Positions 20,592-29,550 of a stretch of DNA of 56,905 nucleotides are shown piece after piece; within the stretch, counting starts at the first letter, position 1; each line of letters starts with the position of its first letter. The position numbers and the translations under genes were made by a program. Below the pieces are notes generated by a model. It was not told where the DNA came from and searched no databases. It was given only the letters and a program-made list of their open reading frames with translations. Source of the stretch: Chthoniobacteraceae bacterium (GTDB taxonomy: Bacteria > Verrucomicrobiota > Verrucomicrobiia > Chthoniobacterales > Chthoniobacteraceae); contig CANJPY010000021.1 in assembly GCA_947476255.1 (NCBI GenBank), positions 1 to 56,905 of the forward strand. The letters are read 5' to 3'.

Positions 20592-21025
20592 GCGCCACCG
20601 CCACAAAACGCATCCCATTCATTCTCACTTCCAAAGACCCTTCATTTGCGGGATTGATGGAACATCTTTGCGACGAATCCTCCCTGCATTTGCTCACAAC
20701 GGCAGGGCCTTCGATTACTCTTGAGACAGTTCGGAGCAACACTCCGGCCTTCGTGCTGCTCGATCTGGACAGCATCGAGCCCGTGGAAACCACGCGCCTG
20801 ATTATGAAACTCGCGCTCGCGAGCAGTGCCTTCGTTTTTCTCACGGGAAGCAGCGCCGTCCCGGGTGCGCCTGCCATGGACCAGTTCTACCAAGCTGGCG
20901 CGCATGGATCGATCTTGAAACCGGATGGAAAAACAAGTGTGAGCCTTGCAGGCGAGCCTGGAAAAGCCTTCCTCGAACAATTGGTCCGCACCACCCACCG
21001 CTTTCTTGCAAGGAGGTTGGAATGA
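20588..21025 (+). CDS. Stand-alone receiver-like protein, degenerate
   Basis: The protein has 145 residues and overlaps both neighbours by ATGA. It has the size and outline of a receiver domain: FILTSKDPSF (strand one), FVLLDLDS with Asp59 in the phospho-acceptor position, FVFLTGSS (strand four) and SILKPDG with the conserved Lys. The acidic pair of strand one is reduced to one Asp or missing. A Pro/Asp and Gly rich tail (KPDGKTSVSLAG) resembles the KPSG linker seen in CheB receivers. It may be a phosphate sink, a partner for the receiver-less face of CheB, or a non-phosphorylated adaptor. It is not a typical CheY. Confidence 0.65.
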   Translation: MSATATKRIPFILTSKDPSFAGLMEHLCDESSLHLLTTAGPSITLETVRSNTPAFVLLDLDSIEPVETTRLIMKLALASSAFVFLTGSSAVPGAPAMDQFYQAGAHGSILKPDGKTSVSLAGEPGKAFLEQLVRTTHRFLARRLE

Positions 21026-23766
21026 GTGTGGACCCGGCTATGGTGCAGGAATTCGCCACCGAGGTGGCGGAACACATTGATGCCTCCGAGCAAATTCTTG
21101 TCGGTGCGAGCATGCAGCAACCGGAACAGGGAGACATCAATCTTTTGTTCCGCAGCTTTCACTCGATCAAAGGACTGTCGCGCGTGATCGGGTTTGGCGC
21201 GCTCGAGGGCATTGCTCACGAAGCGGAGTCCCTTCTGGCTACGGTGCGTAGCGGGGCTCAACCACTTACGGAGAGCTCGACGAACCTTCTTCTTCAATCC
21301 CTTGATGCCGTAAAACAAGCGCGGACAGATCTCATGGAAGGCCGTGAGTTCAAATCCAACGACAAACTTGTTTCAGCCCTCAAAGCAGCCACCAAAGGAG
21401 GTGGAAGCGCCACTGCTCATGCTGATACCGGGCCTCAAGGAGAAGCCGAAGAGAGCACTCCTAGTTTTTTACATGCGGATCTTTATTTCGACCAGGACAC
21501 GCTTGTCGCTCAGGCCGAATTATTTGAAGAATTGCTTCCGGGCATGGCCCGATATGTCCTGGACTCCACCGCAGCCAGTGCAGAGGCCATTGAGGAAGAT
21601 TTCGACACGCTTATTTTTGCGCTGGATAAAATCCGCCTTCACGCTTTGGCAGAGGCTTTACAGGCCTTCAGGACCGAGCGTACACCGCTGCGATTCGCGC
21701 GTTTTCTAAGGCTCTTGGACAACTTCCGAAATCTTCTGGGAGTTTCCTGCGGATATGCCGAAGTCGCTCTCACGCTCAGGGCTTGGTTTACGGAAGCACT
21801 GTTGGCGCTCCTTGAGTCCAAGCAACCGCAAAACGCCCTCGATTATCTCAGCGTTCTGCTGCCAAACAATCCCTTCAGCGTTATCCTAACGCAGTTGGAT
21901 GATTCCGATTTACTACCGGAGGAAAAAGACGAATTTTTACGACTGGCGGCGGAGGCCTTAAAGACGGACCTGGAGGCCGACGCCGCTGCCACCTCTGCTC
22001 TGAGCGGCATGGTTGCAGAGCGAATGCGCGACCGTTTGCAACGGGCCTATAAACCTCAACCCGCCGCACTCCGTTTTCTAGAAACGCGCAAGCTCGATAC
22101 AGAGCTCTTTTTGCGAGTCCCGCCACATCTCTCGGAGCGACTCTCGCAGATGTATCAAAGTAAAAACGCAGACTTTTTTGAAGTCCTCATCCAGATGCCT
22201 TCCACGAGATCGGCATTTGTTGAGTTCGCAACCAAGGCCGCAGAGTCATTGACTCCCATTTTTTCCGAAAGAGCCTCCATCGAAGGAATGCAATCCATTG
22301 CACTCCTAATTTTTGCCCAGACAGACGAAGAGCAGTTGCGCACCAAAGTCACAGCGTGCTTTTCAAATCCAGACCTTCTCATCCTGCGAAAGCTCGACGG
22401 CCGCCAAACAACGGCTCATTACGGCCTCAAGAGCAAACCTTCTGCAAATGCAAGTGCCGGCGGTGGCGCGCAAGTACGCGTTCCCGTGGAATTGATGGAC
22501 GCCATGTTCGGCCGAATCGGACAGTTTTTCAGTGTCGCCGCTCGGTTCAACGCGATGGTGCACGACAGCGAGGCTCCTGATATTTTGAGGGAACTTTCAG
22601 ACTACAGCGTCCTTCACGCGCCCCAGTTGCTGCCCAAAATTGACTGGCTCATCCGCCAGCAAAACGATTTCAGTTCTCTTGAAGCAGAGGCGCACAGGTT
22701 GATCTCGCTGATTCACGAGACCACGCTTGGACTGCGTGTGATTCCCCTCGAAACCCTGTTTGGTCGCTTCCCTCGAATGGTGCGGGATTTGGCGCAAAAG
22801 CAGAAAAAGCTGGTCCGCTTCGATGCGAGATCCAAAGGCATCAGAGTGGACAACGGCATGGTGGAACTGCTCGCGGACCCGCTGATGCATATGCTGCGCA
22901 ACAGCGTTGATCACGGCATTGAGCCCCCGGAAGACCGCGTCGCCGCAGGCAAACCTCGCACCGCCGTACTCGTGCTTTCCGCTGAACAACGAGGCAACCG
23001 AATCATTGTCGAGATCCACGACGATGGGCGTGGAATCAACATCGAAAAAGTGCGGGCCAAAGCAGTGACGGCCGACCTCGTCACGGAAGAAGAAAGCCTG
23101 AAATTGAGCGACGAACAGATCGCACGTTTTATATTCACGCCGGGCTTTTCAACCGCAGACAAAATCACAGACACCTCCGGACGCGGTGTGGGCATGGACG
23201 TGGCTTTGGTGAACGTCACAAAGTTGGGGGGTAAAATCGACATTCAAACGCGGCAGGGCAATGGCACGGTATTCCGCCTCGACATGCCTCTCTCCAAGGC
23301 CATCCAACCCATGCTCCTGGCCGAAACGGGAGTTCAGACGGTAGCGCTTCCCGATAGAATGGTAGTGGAGGGTACCGTTGTTTCCTGCGAAGAATTACAG
23401 TGGGTGAACGGCCAGCGTTCCATTCTGCTGCACGGCCGTTTTTTGCCCGTCTTCAAACTCGTAGACCTTTTGCGACTTCCCTCGCCTCCGCCTCAGGAAG
23501 AGGCACAACTCTCGATTATCGTCTGCGAATTTAATGGAAGGCGCGTCGGCGTCGAGGTTCATAAAATTCTGCGCAGAAATGACATGCTGATTCAGGAAAT
23601 GCACCCCCGGATCGCACATTTACCCGGCATCGGCGGCATTTCAACACTGGGTACGGACCGCATTGTGATGGTGATCGACCCCGAGGGCCTCTTCGAACTC
23701 GCAAAGCGACATACGGTTTTTGGACTGCGCAACCACAATATCCGCGTCGAGGAGGGACAGATCTAA
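21022..23766 (+). CDS. cheA: Chemosensory histidine kinase CheA
   Basis: The protein has 914 residues. The HPt (P1) domain has phospho-acceptor His47 in FHSIKG. A long middle region (about 120-470) without a clear P2 signature follows. The dimerisation and ATPase part has N-box MHMLRNSVDHGIE, G1 DDGRGI and G2 TSGRGVGMD, then a C-terminal CheW-like P5 domain ending near residue 905. It would be coupled to the receptor through CheW-like proteins. The middle region is longer than in E. coli CheA (654 residues). No receiver is fused at the C-terminus. The ATG overlaps the previous stop. Confidence 0.93.
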   Translation: MSVDPAMVQEFATEVAEHIDASEQILVGASMQQPEQGDINLLFRSFHSIKGLSRVIGFGALEGIAHEAESLLATVRSGAQPLTESSTNLLLQSLDAVKQARTDLMEGREFKSNDKLVSALKAATKGGGSATAHADTGPQGEAEESTPSFLHADLYFDQDTLVAQAELFEELLPGMARYVLDSTAASAEAIEEDFDTLIFALDKIRLHALAEALQAFRTERTPLRFARFLRLLDNFRNLLGVSCGYAEVALTLRAWFTEALLALLESKQPQNALDYLSVLLPNNPFSVILTQLDDSDLLPEEKDEFLRLAAEALKTDLEADAAATSALSGMVAERMRDRLQRAYKPQPAALRFLETRKLDTELFLRVPPHLSERLSQMYQSKNADFFEVLIQMPSTRSAFVEFATKAAESLTPIFSERASIEGMQSIALLIFAQTDEEQLRTKVTACFSNPDLLILRKLDGRQTTAHYGLKSKPSANASAGGGAQVRVPVELMDAMFGRIGQFFSVAARFNAMVHDSEAPDILRELSDYSVLHAPQLLPKIDWLIRQQNDFSSLEAEAHRLISLIHETTLGLRVIPLETLFGRFPRMVRDLAQKQKKLVRFDARSKGIRVDNGMVELLADPLMHMLRNSVDHGIEPPEDRVAAGKPRTAVLVLSAEQRGNRIIVEIHDDGRGINIEKVRAKAVTADLVTEEESLKLSDEQIARFIFTPGFSTADKITDTSGRGVGMDVALVNVTKLGGKIDIQTRQGNGTVFRLDMPLSKAIQPMLLAETGVQTVALPDRMVVEGTVVSCEELQWVNGQRSILLHGRFLPVFKLVDLLRLPSPPPQEEAQLSIIVCEFNGRRVGVEVHKILRRNDMLIQEMHPRIAHLPGIGGISTLGTDRIVMVIDPEGLFELAKRHTVFGLRNHNIRVEEGQI

Positions 23767-24266
23767 TGATTGATCACGTGTCCGCCCGTTGTGACAAGTT
23801 CAGGCTGCTGTTTCCAACACGCAACATCGGGGCAATCATCCCCTTGCCTTCCACAACGTTTATCGCTCCCTTAAGGTCTGTCCACAAAAACGGGCCGGAA
23901 GTGATCGCAGTGGATCTCCGCCGTCTTCTCAATGCGCAAATTTACGAAGGGCAGTCCTCCTGCATTCGCTTGAACTGGGTCTCCAGCGATTTCGAACGCA
24001 GAGCCATTCTGATTGTTGATGCCGTCGATGAAATTGTGAATTCGCCCCACGGCCAATTATTGAAACTCCCATTGCTTCCGCCTCGGGTTCTTCAGTTTTG
24101 CGATGGCCTGCTCCACGATGCTGATGGCACCTACCGGATCAGTGTCCGCCCCGACGTGAACTGGCCCATGAAGCCCCTGAGCGAGGGCAGGCTTTGGCGG
24201 CGGGCTCTGGTGGCCCTTCACGAAGAAAGAACGGACCAGCAAAAACAATCCACCCCGCTTGTATGA
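23766..24266 (+). CDS. Divergent CheW-like coupling protein
   Basis: The protein has 166 residues and its ATG shares one base with the cheA TAA. Sequence identity is low, but the order of elements fits a CheW fold: FRLLFPTRNIGAIIPL, then VIAVDLRRLL, then RRAILIVDAVDEIV, then a segment LPLLPPRVLQFCDGLL. CheW bridges receptor and CheA. The assignment rests on this pattern plus its place between cheA and the response regulator. It could instead be an unrelated beta-rich protein special to this operon. Confidence 0.55.
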   Translation: MIDHVSARCDKFRLLFPTRNIGAIIPLPSTTFIAPLRSVHKNGPEVIAVDLRRLLNAQIYEGQSSCIRLNWVSSDFERRAILIVDAVDEIVNSPHGQLLKLPLLPPRVLQFCDGLLHDADGTYRISVRPDVNWPMKPLSEGRLWRRALVALHEERTDQQKQSTPLV

Positions 24267-25996
24267 TGGAAGCTGCATCCCCCACTCAAGCCTCAGGTCC
24301 CAAAACGGTTCTGGTTGTAGACGACAGTAATATCATGAGGCGTCTGGTGAGCGAAATCGTGGGCATGGACCCAGATTTCAAAGTTGTGGACACCGCTGAG
24401 AACGGCAAGATCGCCTTGCAAAAGGTGCGCCTGCTCAAACCGGACGTCATTCTGCTCGACATTGAGATGCCGGAACTCTCTGGTTTGGAGACACTTCGCC
24501 GCCTTGGTTTGAGGAGCCCGTCCAAGGTGGTCATTTTATCCTCCCTCGGAGGAGAAGGGACGCCCGAACGTGCAGAAGCTCTCAGACTCGGAGCCGCCGA
24601 GGTTCTAGACAAACCATCGGGTTCGGTGAGCATGGACATTAAGTCCAGCCGGGGCTCTGCCGTCATGCGTGCGCTACGCCGCGTCACGGGCCTGCCACTG
24701 GAGGACACCGATACTCCAACCGACGCCGAAGAAGCTCCCATTGAACTCGGCCCGCCCGAGGGAGCTGCACTACGCTCCAACGCACTGTTGCTCATGCTAA
24801 ATTCGGTGAAGACAGCGATGCTCGCCTTCGATGAGAAAGGCGCGCTCGCTTTCGCAAATGCGCGAGCACTCAAACTTCTGGAACGCGACAAAGTCGAACC
24901 CGGCACGATCACCCTCGAGGAACTTTTCGGCGATTATAACTCGATGTTTGCGGGGGATATACGCGGCGTCATCGATTCCGGAGAGGCGCGAATGGACTTC
25001 ACCGTAGATTACTCCACCGAAAGCGGAGAGTGGCTCCCCTTGCTTGCCTCTGTCACTCCCACGCCCGCGCGACTCAAAGAATTCGCTGCGGTTCTCGTCA
25101 CGATAGAGGACACCACCGCAGAACAGAACCTGCGCAAGGTACTGGACAAGGTGATGTCGAGTGCGGTCACCGATGCCGTGGTCGGAGGCGAAGACCTTGC
25201 GCTCGGAGGAAAACTGGCGGAGGCCACGGTGCTCTTTAGCGATGTACGGAGTTTCACAAAACTATGCGAGGGCCAGGGCGCGGAAGCGGTTGTACACATG
25301 ATGAACGAATACTTTGCGTTCATGGCAGACGTTATTAGAGGCAACTACGGAGTCATCGACAAATACATCGGCGACGCCATCATGGCTCTGTTTGGAGTGC
25401 CTAAATCCACGGGAAACGACGCCCAAAATGCGGTTCAAGCTGGATTTGCGATGCTTCAGGCGCTCGACCTTCTAAACAGCGACCGGGAAAAGGAAGGGCG
25501 CATTCCTTTTAGAATCGGCATCGGGCTCGCAACGGGCAGCGTCGTGGCCGGACTGTTAGGCTCACCCGAGCGTATGAACTACACGGTCATGGGCAATTCT
25601 GTGAATCTTTCTGCCCGCATCGAAAGTCTCACGAGTCACTACGGTGCCCAACTTTTGGTGTGCAGCGAAACGTTCCGGGCTCTCAAGAATCCGTATCGTT
25701 CACGCCTGATTGATAAAATAAGAGTGAAGGGACAGAGCAAACCGGCGGCACTGTATGAAATTCTGTATGCCGATGCTCCTGAACAGGAAACGCAATGGTT
25801 GGGCGCGTATTCGGATGGCCTGGCGGCGTACGAAGTCGGAAAATTCAAGGACGCCCTCGCCCTTTTTGAAAATGCCCTCAAATTCAACCCCCTCGACAAA
25901 GCCGCTAAAGTTTTAGAGTCCCGCTGCAAGATATTGCTGGAACGCCCCCAACCGGATTGGGATGGCGTGTGGTCGATGGAATCAAAATCGGGCTAG
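24263..25996 (+). CDS. Response regulator: receiver-PAS-like-class III nucleotidyl cyclase
   Basis: The protein has 577 residues; ATG 24263 overlaps the previous stop (ATGA). Residues 12-135 are an intact receiver: VVDDS acidic pair, phospho-acceptor Asp66 in LLDIEMPELSG, VILSS and VLDKPSG. A linker and PAS-like domain (about 170-290) follow, then a class III cyclase. Metal-binding Asp327 (LFSDVRSFT) and Asp371 (KYIGDAIMALFG), Lys367 typical of ATP-preferring enzymes, and the NLSARIE Asn/Arg pair are all present, so it should be active. A TPR-like segment ends the protein. CheA phosphorylation probably controls cAMP (or cGMP) synthesis. This is the only intact receiver in the operon. Confidence 0.88.
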   Translation: MMEAASPTQASGPKTVLVVDDSNIMRRLVSEIVGMDPDFKVVDTAENGKIALQKVRLLKPDVILLDIEMPELSGLETLRRLGLRSPSKVVILSSLGGEGTPERAEALRLGAAEVLDKPSGSVSMDIKSSRGSAVMRALRRVTGLPLEDTDTPTDAEEAPIELGPPEGAALRSNALLLMLNSVKTAMLAFDEKGALAFANARALKLLERDKVEPGTITLEELFGDYNSMFAGDIRGVIDSGEARMDFTVDYSTESGEWLPLLASVTPTPARLKEFAAVLVTIEDTTAEQNLRKVLDKVMSSAVTDAVVGGEDLALGGKLAEATVLFSDVRSFTKLCEGQGAEAVVHMMNEYFAFMADVIRGNYGVIDKYIGDAIMALFGVPKSTGNDAQNAVQAGFAMLQALDLLNSDREKEGRIPFRIGIGLATGSVVAGLLGSPERMNYTVMGNSVNLSARIESLTSHYGAQLLVCSETFRALKNPYRSRLIDKIRVKGQSKPAALYEILYADAPEQETQWLGAYSDGLAAYEVGKFKDALALFENALKFNPLDKAAKVLESRCKILLERPQPDWDGVWSMESKSG

Positions 25997-26046
25997 AAGC
26001 CCGCATGAGATTCACGAACAGGCAGGCTCTCAATCATGAATATCCT

Positions 26047-27429
26047 ATGTCCCAGATGAACTTACTCTGCTGCAAGACGGAGGATCTCACCGTTGCGATA
26101 CCGTTGGACCGCGTCATCGGGGTGGTGGAAAGCGGGTTGCTGACTCCATTGCCCTATTCGGGAGACGCCTTCGAAGGGTTGGTCGAAGCGATTGGTCAGG
26201 TGATGCCCCGGGTAAATCTGGCCCAACTGCTCGGCGGCAAGCAACCGGAGGGAGGAATTCTGGTGGTGGTGATGGACAAAGGCGGTTCCCTCGCCCTTCG
26301 AGTGCAACAGGTGACTTCCATGCTCACGGTTGACGGCGAGAATGTCCTCGCAAACGCGGGCCGCGCCCGCGAGCGGCATGAACTGTTCATGGCTGAGTTC
26401 GAGCACAACGCCGAGCGCCACTTTCTTTTGGATATCGACCGACTGGCGGCAGCCGACTCCCTGCGCGTGCTCCCTCCTGACGGTGAGGTCATGCTCGCGG
26501 AAGCGCTTCCCCCAGCGCACGCCGAGGAGTTTGTTGTCGAACCCCACATCCCGTTTCTTCTCGTCGAAGTGGGGGGGGAAACGTACGCCTTTGAATCGTC
26601 CGAGGTCGAAGAACTCCATGTTTCGGGCCCGATCCGCGAGATGCCCGGAGCGCCCGCATGGATGCTGGGCTTAATCGACCTTCGCGGTAAACCCGTTGTC
26701 GCTCTCTCCACGGGCATGCTTCTGGGACGCGCGCATTCCAACGCCCGGGAAGTATGCCTGCTTACCCAGCTTGAGGGAGGTGTGGAGGTGGCGCTTTTCG
26801 TAAACCGCGCGCTCGGACTCGATCGTTTTTCTCCTGATAAAATCTATGCCATGTCTCAACCCATGGCCGGGGTTCGCAGTTATATCGTTCTGGGCGAGGA
26901 TCATATTGTTGGAATTATCAGTCCGCAAAAATTGGTGGAGCAGGTGCGCACACAATTAGCCACCGCCATTCCTGAAGATCCCTGGTCGACGGGCGGGAAA
27001 CCGCAGGAAGTGGAGCCCGTTGAGCATCACCAACTCTTGACAGTACGCGTGGGAGACGAATTATTTGGACTCACCCTCGAAAGAATAGAACGCATCTTGG
27101 CTTCCGTACGACTCACTCCGTTGCCGACAACAGTGGCGCATTTTGATGGCATGGCAGACGTGGGAGACGGCGTCATACCCGTCATCGATTTACGCAAGCA
27201 GGTGCACGGGGGCGGGGGCAGCGGGGGCGAACCGCCTTGTATCCTGACCATGCTCGAGGGAGCCATGACTGGAATTTTGGTGGATCAGGTTTTAAGCATC
27301 CGAGACGTGCCGGCAGACCGATTTGAACCAGTAAAGGATGGCTCAAAACTACCAATTTCGCACGTGGTCCCCCTAGAGGGACGTATGGTTTCTGTGCTAA
27401 CGATCGACAGACTGCTCCCCGCAGCCTGA
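26047..27429 (+). CDS. Triple CheW-domain protein
   Basis: The protein has 460 residues from ATG 26047; in-frame ATGs at 25957 and 26005 would overlap the cyclase gene or lengthen the leader, so the start is uncertain. Three CheW domains follow in a row: one from LLCCKTEDLTVAIPLDRVIG, one from PFLLVEVGGETYAFESSEV, and one from HQLLTVRVGDELFGLTLERI. The third has the well-kept DLRK strand (VIPVIDLRKQ). Multi-CheW proteins can crosslink receptor and kinase arrays with altered geometry. It ends the chemosensory operon. Confidence 0.85.
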   Translation: MSQMNLLCCKTEDLTVAIPLDRVIGVVESGLLTPLPYSGDAFEGLVEAIGQVMPRVNLAQLLGGKQPEGGILVVVMDKGGSLALRVQQVTSMLTVDGENVLANAGRARERHELFMAEFEHNAERHFLLDIDRLAAADSLRVLPPDGEVMLAEALPPAHAEEFVVEPHIPFLLVEVGGETYAFESSEVEELHVSGPIREMPGAPAWMLGLIDLRGKPVVALSTGMLLGRAHSNAREVCLLTQLEGGVEVALFVNRALGLDRFSPDKIYAMSQPMAGVRSYIVLGEDHIVGIISPQKLVEQVRTQLATAIPEDPWSTGGKPQEVEPVEHHQLLTVRVGDELFGLTLERIERILASVRLTPLPTTVAHFDGMADVGDGVIPVIDLRKQVHGGGGSGGEPPCILTMLEGAMTGILVDQVLSIRDVPADRFEPVKDGSKLPISHVVPLEGRMVSVLTIDRLLPAA

Positions 27430-27699
27430 GGTGCAAGCTGAGGCGGAGGGACGGGCGCGAAAAATAAAGGGCGTGATAAAGCGCGTGAACACCCATCGAT
27501 GGAGACTCTTGTGCGTCTTTCTTACACTTCATTGCCCCGGATCACTGCGAAAATCTGTTCTCTGATACGTATCTTTCAAGTGTAAAACTCTGTTTCGTTC
27601 GATTACGCTTGCAGTTGCTTCTTTCTAAAGCTATCCCCTCAGCCCCACTTTTCGCTAAAACCACCCGAGACCTCAGCAACAACCGGATCCAATTCCATT

Positions 27700-28845
27700 A
27701 TGCCCCAGTCCAAATCAGCTAAATCTGACGGGAAGGTTCGCCCTGCAAAAGGCTCGCCCAAAGCAAAGGCTAAAACAGCGGCGTCAAAAACATCTAAGCT
27801 TACTGCACTGAAGAGCGTAAAAAAGACGCCTCCCTCGAAAAGCAAGCTCTCGCCAGTCAGCGCCAAGGCTGAAGCGGTGAAGAGCAAAATTACAGCCAAG
27901 GCCCCTGCTCCGAAAACAGGTGCCCTCAGGAAGGCGACTTCTGCGGCAAAAACGCCGCCAGTCTCCGCCAAAAAGACCACGTCGGCTTCCATCAGAAAAA
28001 AATCCATGCCAAAACCGACGGCTCAAAAGCTTTCCTCACAGACGTCCCTGAAGTCTAAAATACAGGCGCCAGCGAAGGCTGCCGCTCCTCACAAAGCGCC
28101 GACTCCGAAAAAGGCGGCGGCTCCGAAAAAGGTCGCAGGTACGAAGCAGGCCCCCTCGCCTAAAAAGGGACTTCCCTCGGAGGGGAGTAAACCCGCAGCA
28201 AAGCCGAAAGCTTCGGTTTCCCAGCCATTGACCGATTCTTCAAAGAAAGTCGCGGCCATCAAACCGACTGCGAGTAAAGCCGCGTCTAAAAAGGAAGTAA
28301 AATCCCCAGCACCTGCCGCGAAGGTAGGAACCGGGACGATCATTGCGGTTCCAAAACGCCAAAAGCCAACTGAGCCCACGGATCCGTGGATTATCCAGCA
28401 ACGTGATAAGATTTATCAACTCCGTGACAGCATTCTCGAATCCATGCACGGCGTCGCAAAAGACACCCTCCGCTCCCGTGCGGAAGGCAGCGAGGCGAGC
28501 GCCTTTGGGATGCACCAGGCCGATGCTGGCAGCGATGCGTACGACCGAGATTTTGCCTTGTCGCTCCTGAGTCAGGAGCAGGACGCACTCTACGAAATCG
28601 AGGAAGCGCTGAAGCGCATTGAGCTTGGAACCTATGGCGTCTGTGAAATGAGCGGGAAACAAATCATGGTCGCTCGCTTGGAAGCTCTGCCGTTTGCCCG
28701 CTACACCGTCGAATGTCAGGCGGAAGTTGAGCGTCAGAAGAAACTTCACAAAGCGCGGATGCCGGTGACCTCTCTATTCGGACTTACCGAGGAAGAAGCC
28801 GCAGAAGGCGAAGAAGAAGACCAAACACTAGATTCCAAAGAGTAA
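27700..28845 (+). CDS. DksA/TraR-type protein with histone H1-like Lys/Ala/Pro tail
   Basis: The protein has 381 residues. Residues 1-210 are an unstructured, very basic tail rich in Lys, Ala, Pro and Ser (repeats such as [12 protein letters not shown]). Residues 225-350 are a DksA/TraR-like domain: a long helical hairpin, the segment [19 protein letters not shown], and [16 protein letters not shown]. Only two of the four zinc-finger cysteines remain (CEMS and VEC), so zinc binding is probably lost. The end is acidic ([12 protein letters not shown]). DksA-type proteins act at the RNA polymerase secondary channel; the tail resembles nucleoid-binding histone H1-like proteins. It may be a combined chromatin/transcription factor. 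It lies upstream of two ribosomal protein genes. Confidence 0.85.
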   Translation: MPQSKSAKSDGKVRPAKGSPKAKAKTAASKTSKLTALKSVKKTPPSKSKLSPVSAKAEAVKSKITAKAPAPKTGALRKATSAAKTPPVSAKKTTSASIRKKSMPKPTAQKLSSQTSLKSKIQAPAKAAAPHKAPTPKKAAAPKKVAGTKQAPSPKKGLPSEGSKPAAKPKASVSQPLTDSSKKVAAIKPTASKAASKKEVKSPAPAAKVGTGTIIAVPKRQKPTEPTDPWIIQQRDKIYQLRDSILESMHGVAKDTLRSRAEGSEASAFGMHQADAGSDAYDRDFALSLLSQEQDALYEIEEALKRIELGTYGVCEMSGKQIMVARLEALPFARYTVECQAEVERQKKLHKARMPVTSLFGLTEEEAAEGEEEDQTLDSKE

Positions 28846-28909
28846 TACTTCGTATTTGACTCGGCATTTCTTTAACAGACTGATATCACCCAACTCATTC
28901 CTTTTAATT

Positions 28910-29083
28910 ATGGCACGCGACTTCATTATCCTTGAGTGCACCGAGGCACGCGCGGAGGGCAAACCCGTCTCCCGCTACATCTCGTCCCGCAACAAAAAAA
29001 GCCCCAACACCCCGAACCGCTTGGAGAAGGTGAAATACAACCCTTTCCTGCGCCGCCGCACCGTGCATCGGGAAACCAAATAA
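28910..29083 (+). CDS. rpmG: 50S ribosomal protein L33
   Basis: The protein has 57 residues. [13 protein letters not shown], then [11 protein letters not shown] and [17 protein letters not shown] follow the L33 pattern. Only one Cys of the usual zinc CxxC pair is kept (ECTEAR) and none at the C-terminus, so this is a zinc-free (C-minus) form. A longer frame from 28856 was rejected because L33 normally starts MA(R/K). It is followed 27 bases later by rpsR. Confidence 0.93.
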   Translation: MARDFIILECTEARAEGKPVSRYISSRNKKSPNTPNRLEKVKYNPFLRRRTVHRETK

Positions 29084-29110
29084 GGCCTTCCTTAACCGCC
29101 TAAAGTAATT

Positions 29111-29350
29111 ATGCAGCCAAAGACACCCGCCCGCCGCTCCGCCTTCCGCCGAGCCAACCGCACGATGCCCCGTCGTCGCGTGGACATCGCCCTCGAGGCC
29201 ATCGACTGGAAAAACCCTGATCTTCTCAAGCGGTTCATCACCGAAAACGGCAAGATTATTGCCCGCCGCCTCACTGGGATGCCAGCGCACTATCACCGGA
29301 AAATCACCCGTGAAATCAAGCGCTCCCGGCAGGCTCTCTTGATGCACTAG
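29111..29350 (+). CDS. rpsR: 30S ribosomal protein S18
   Basis: The protein has 79 residues, the normal length. [19 protein letters not shown], then [15 protein letters not shown] and KRSRQALL match S18. S18 binds the platform of the 30S subunit next to S6. Pairing with rpmG in one short operon is common. Confidence 0.95.
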   Translation: MQPKTPARRSAFRRANRTMPRRRVDIALEAIDWKNPDLLKRFITENGKIIARRLTGMPAHYHRKITREIKRSRQALLMH

Positions 29351-29550
29351 CCAGCAGGCGACCCCTGTCGGCCTTAAAAACTCGGAGCGTTAGCGTCTCT
29401 TCAAAGAAACCAGCGCCCCATTCATCCGTTTCAGTTGTACGCCGTACCCTTCACAGGGTGCGGCGACTTCGTTCCAAGAGGTTACCCCCCCTTTTTCCCA
29501 TACGACCTTGCGCGAAATCTGCAGGTCGAGTAACCCCTCCCTCTCCTCAC

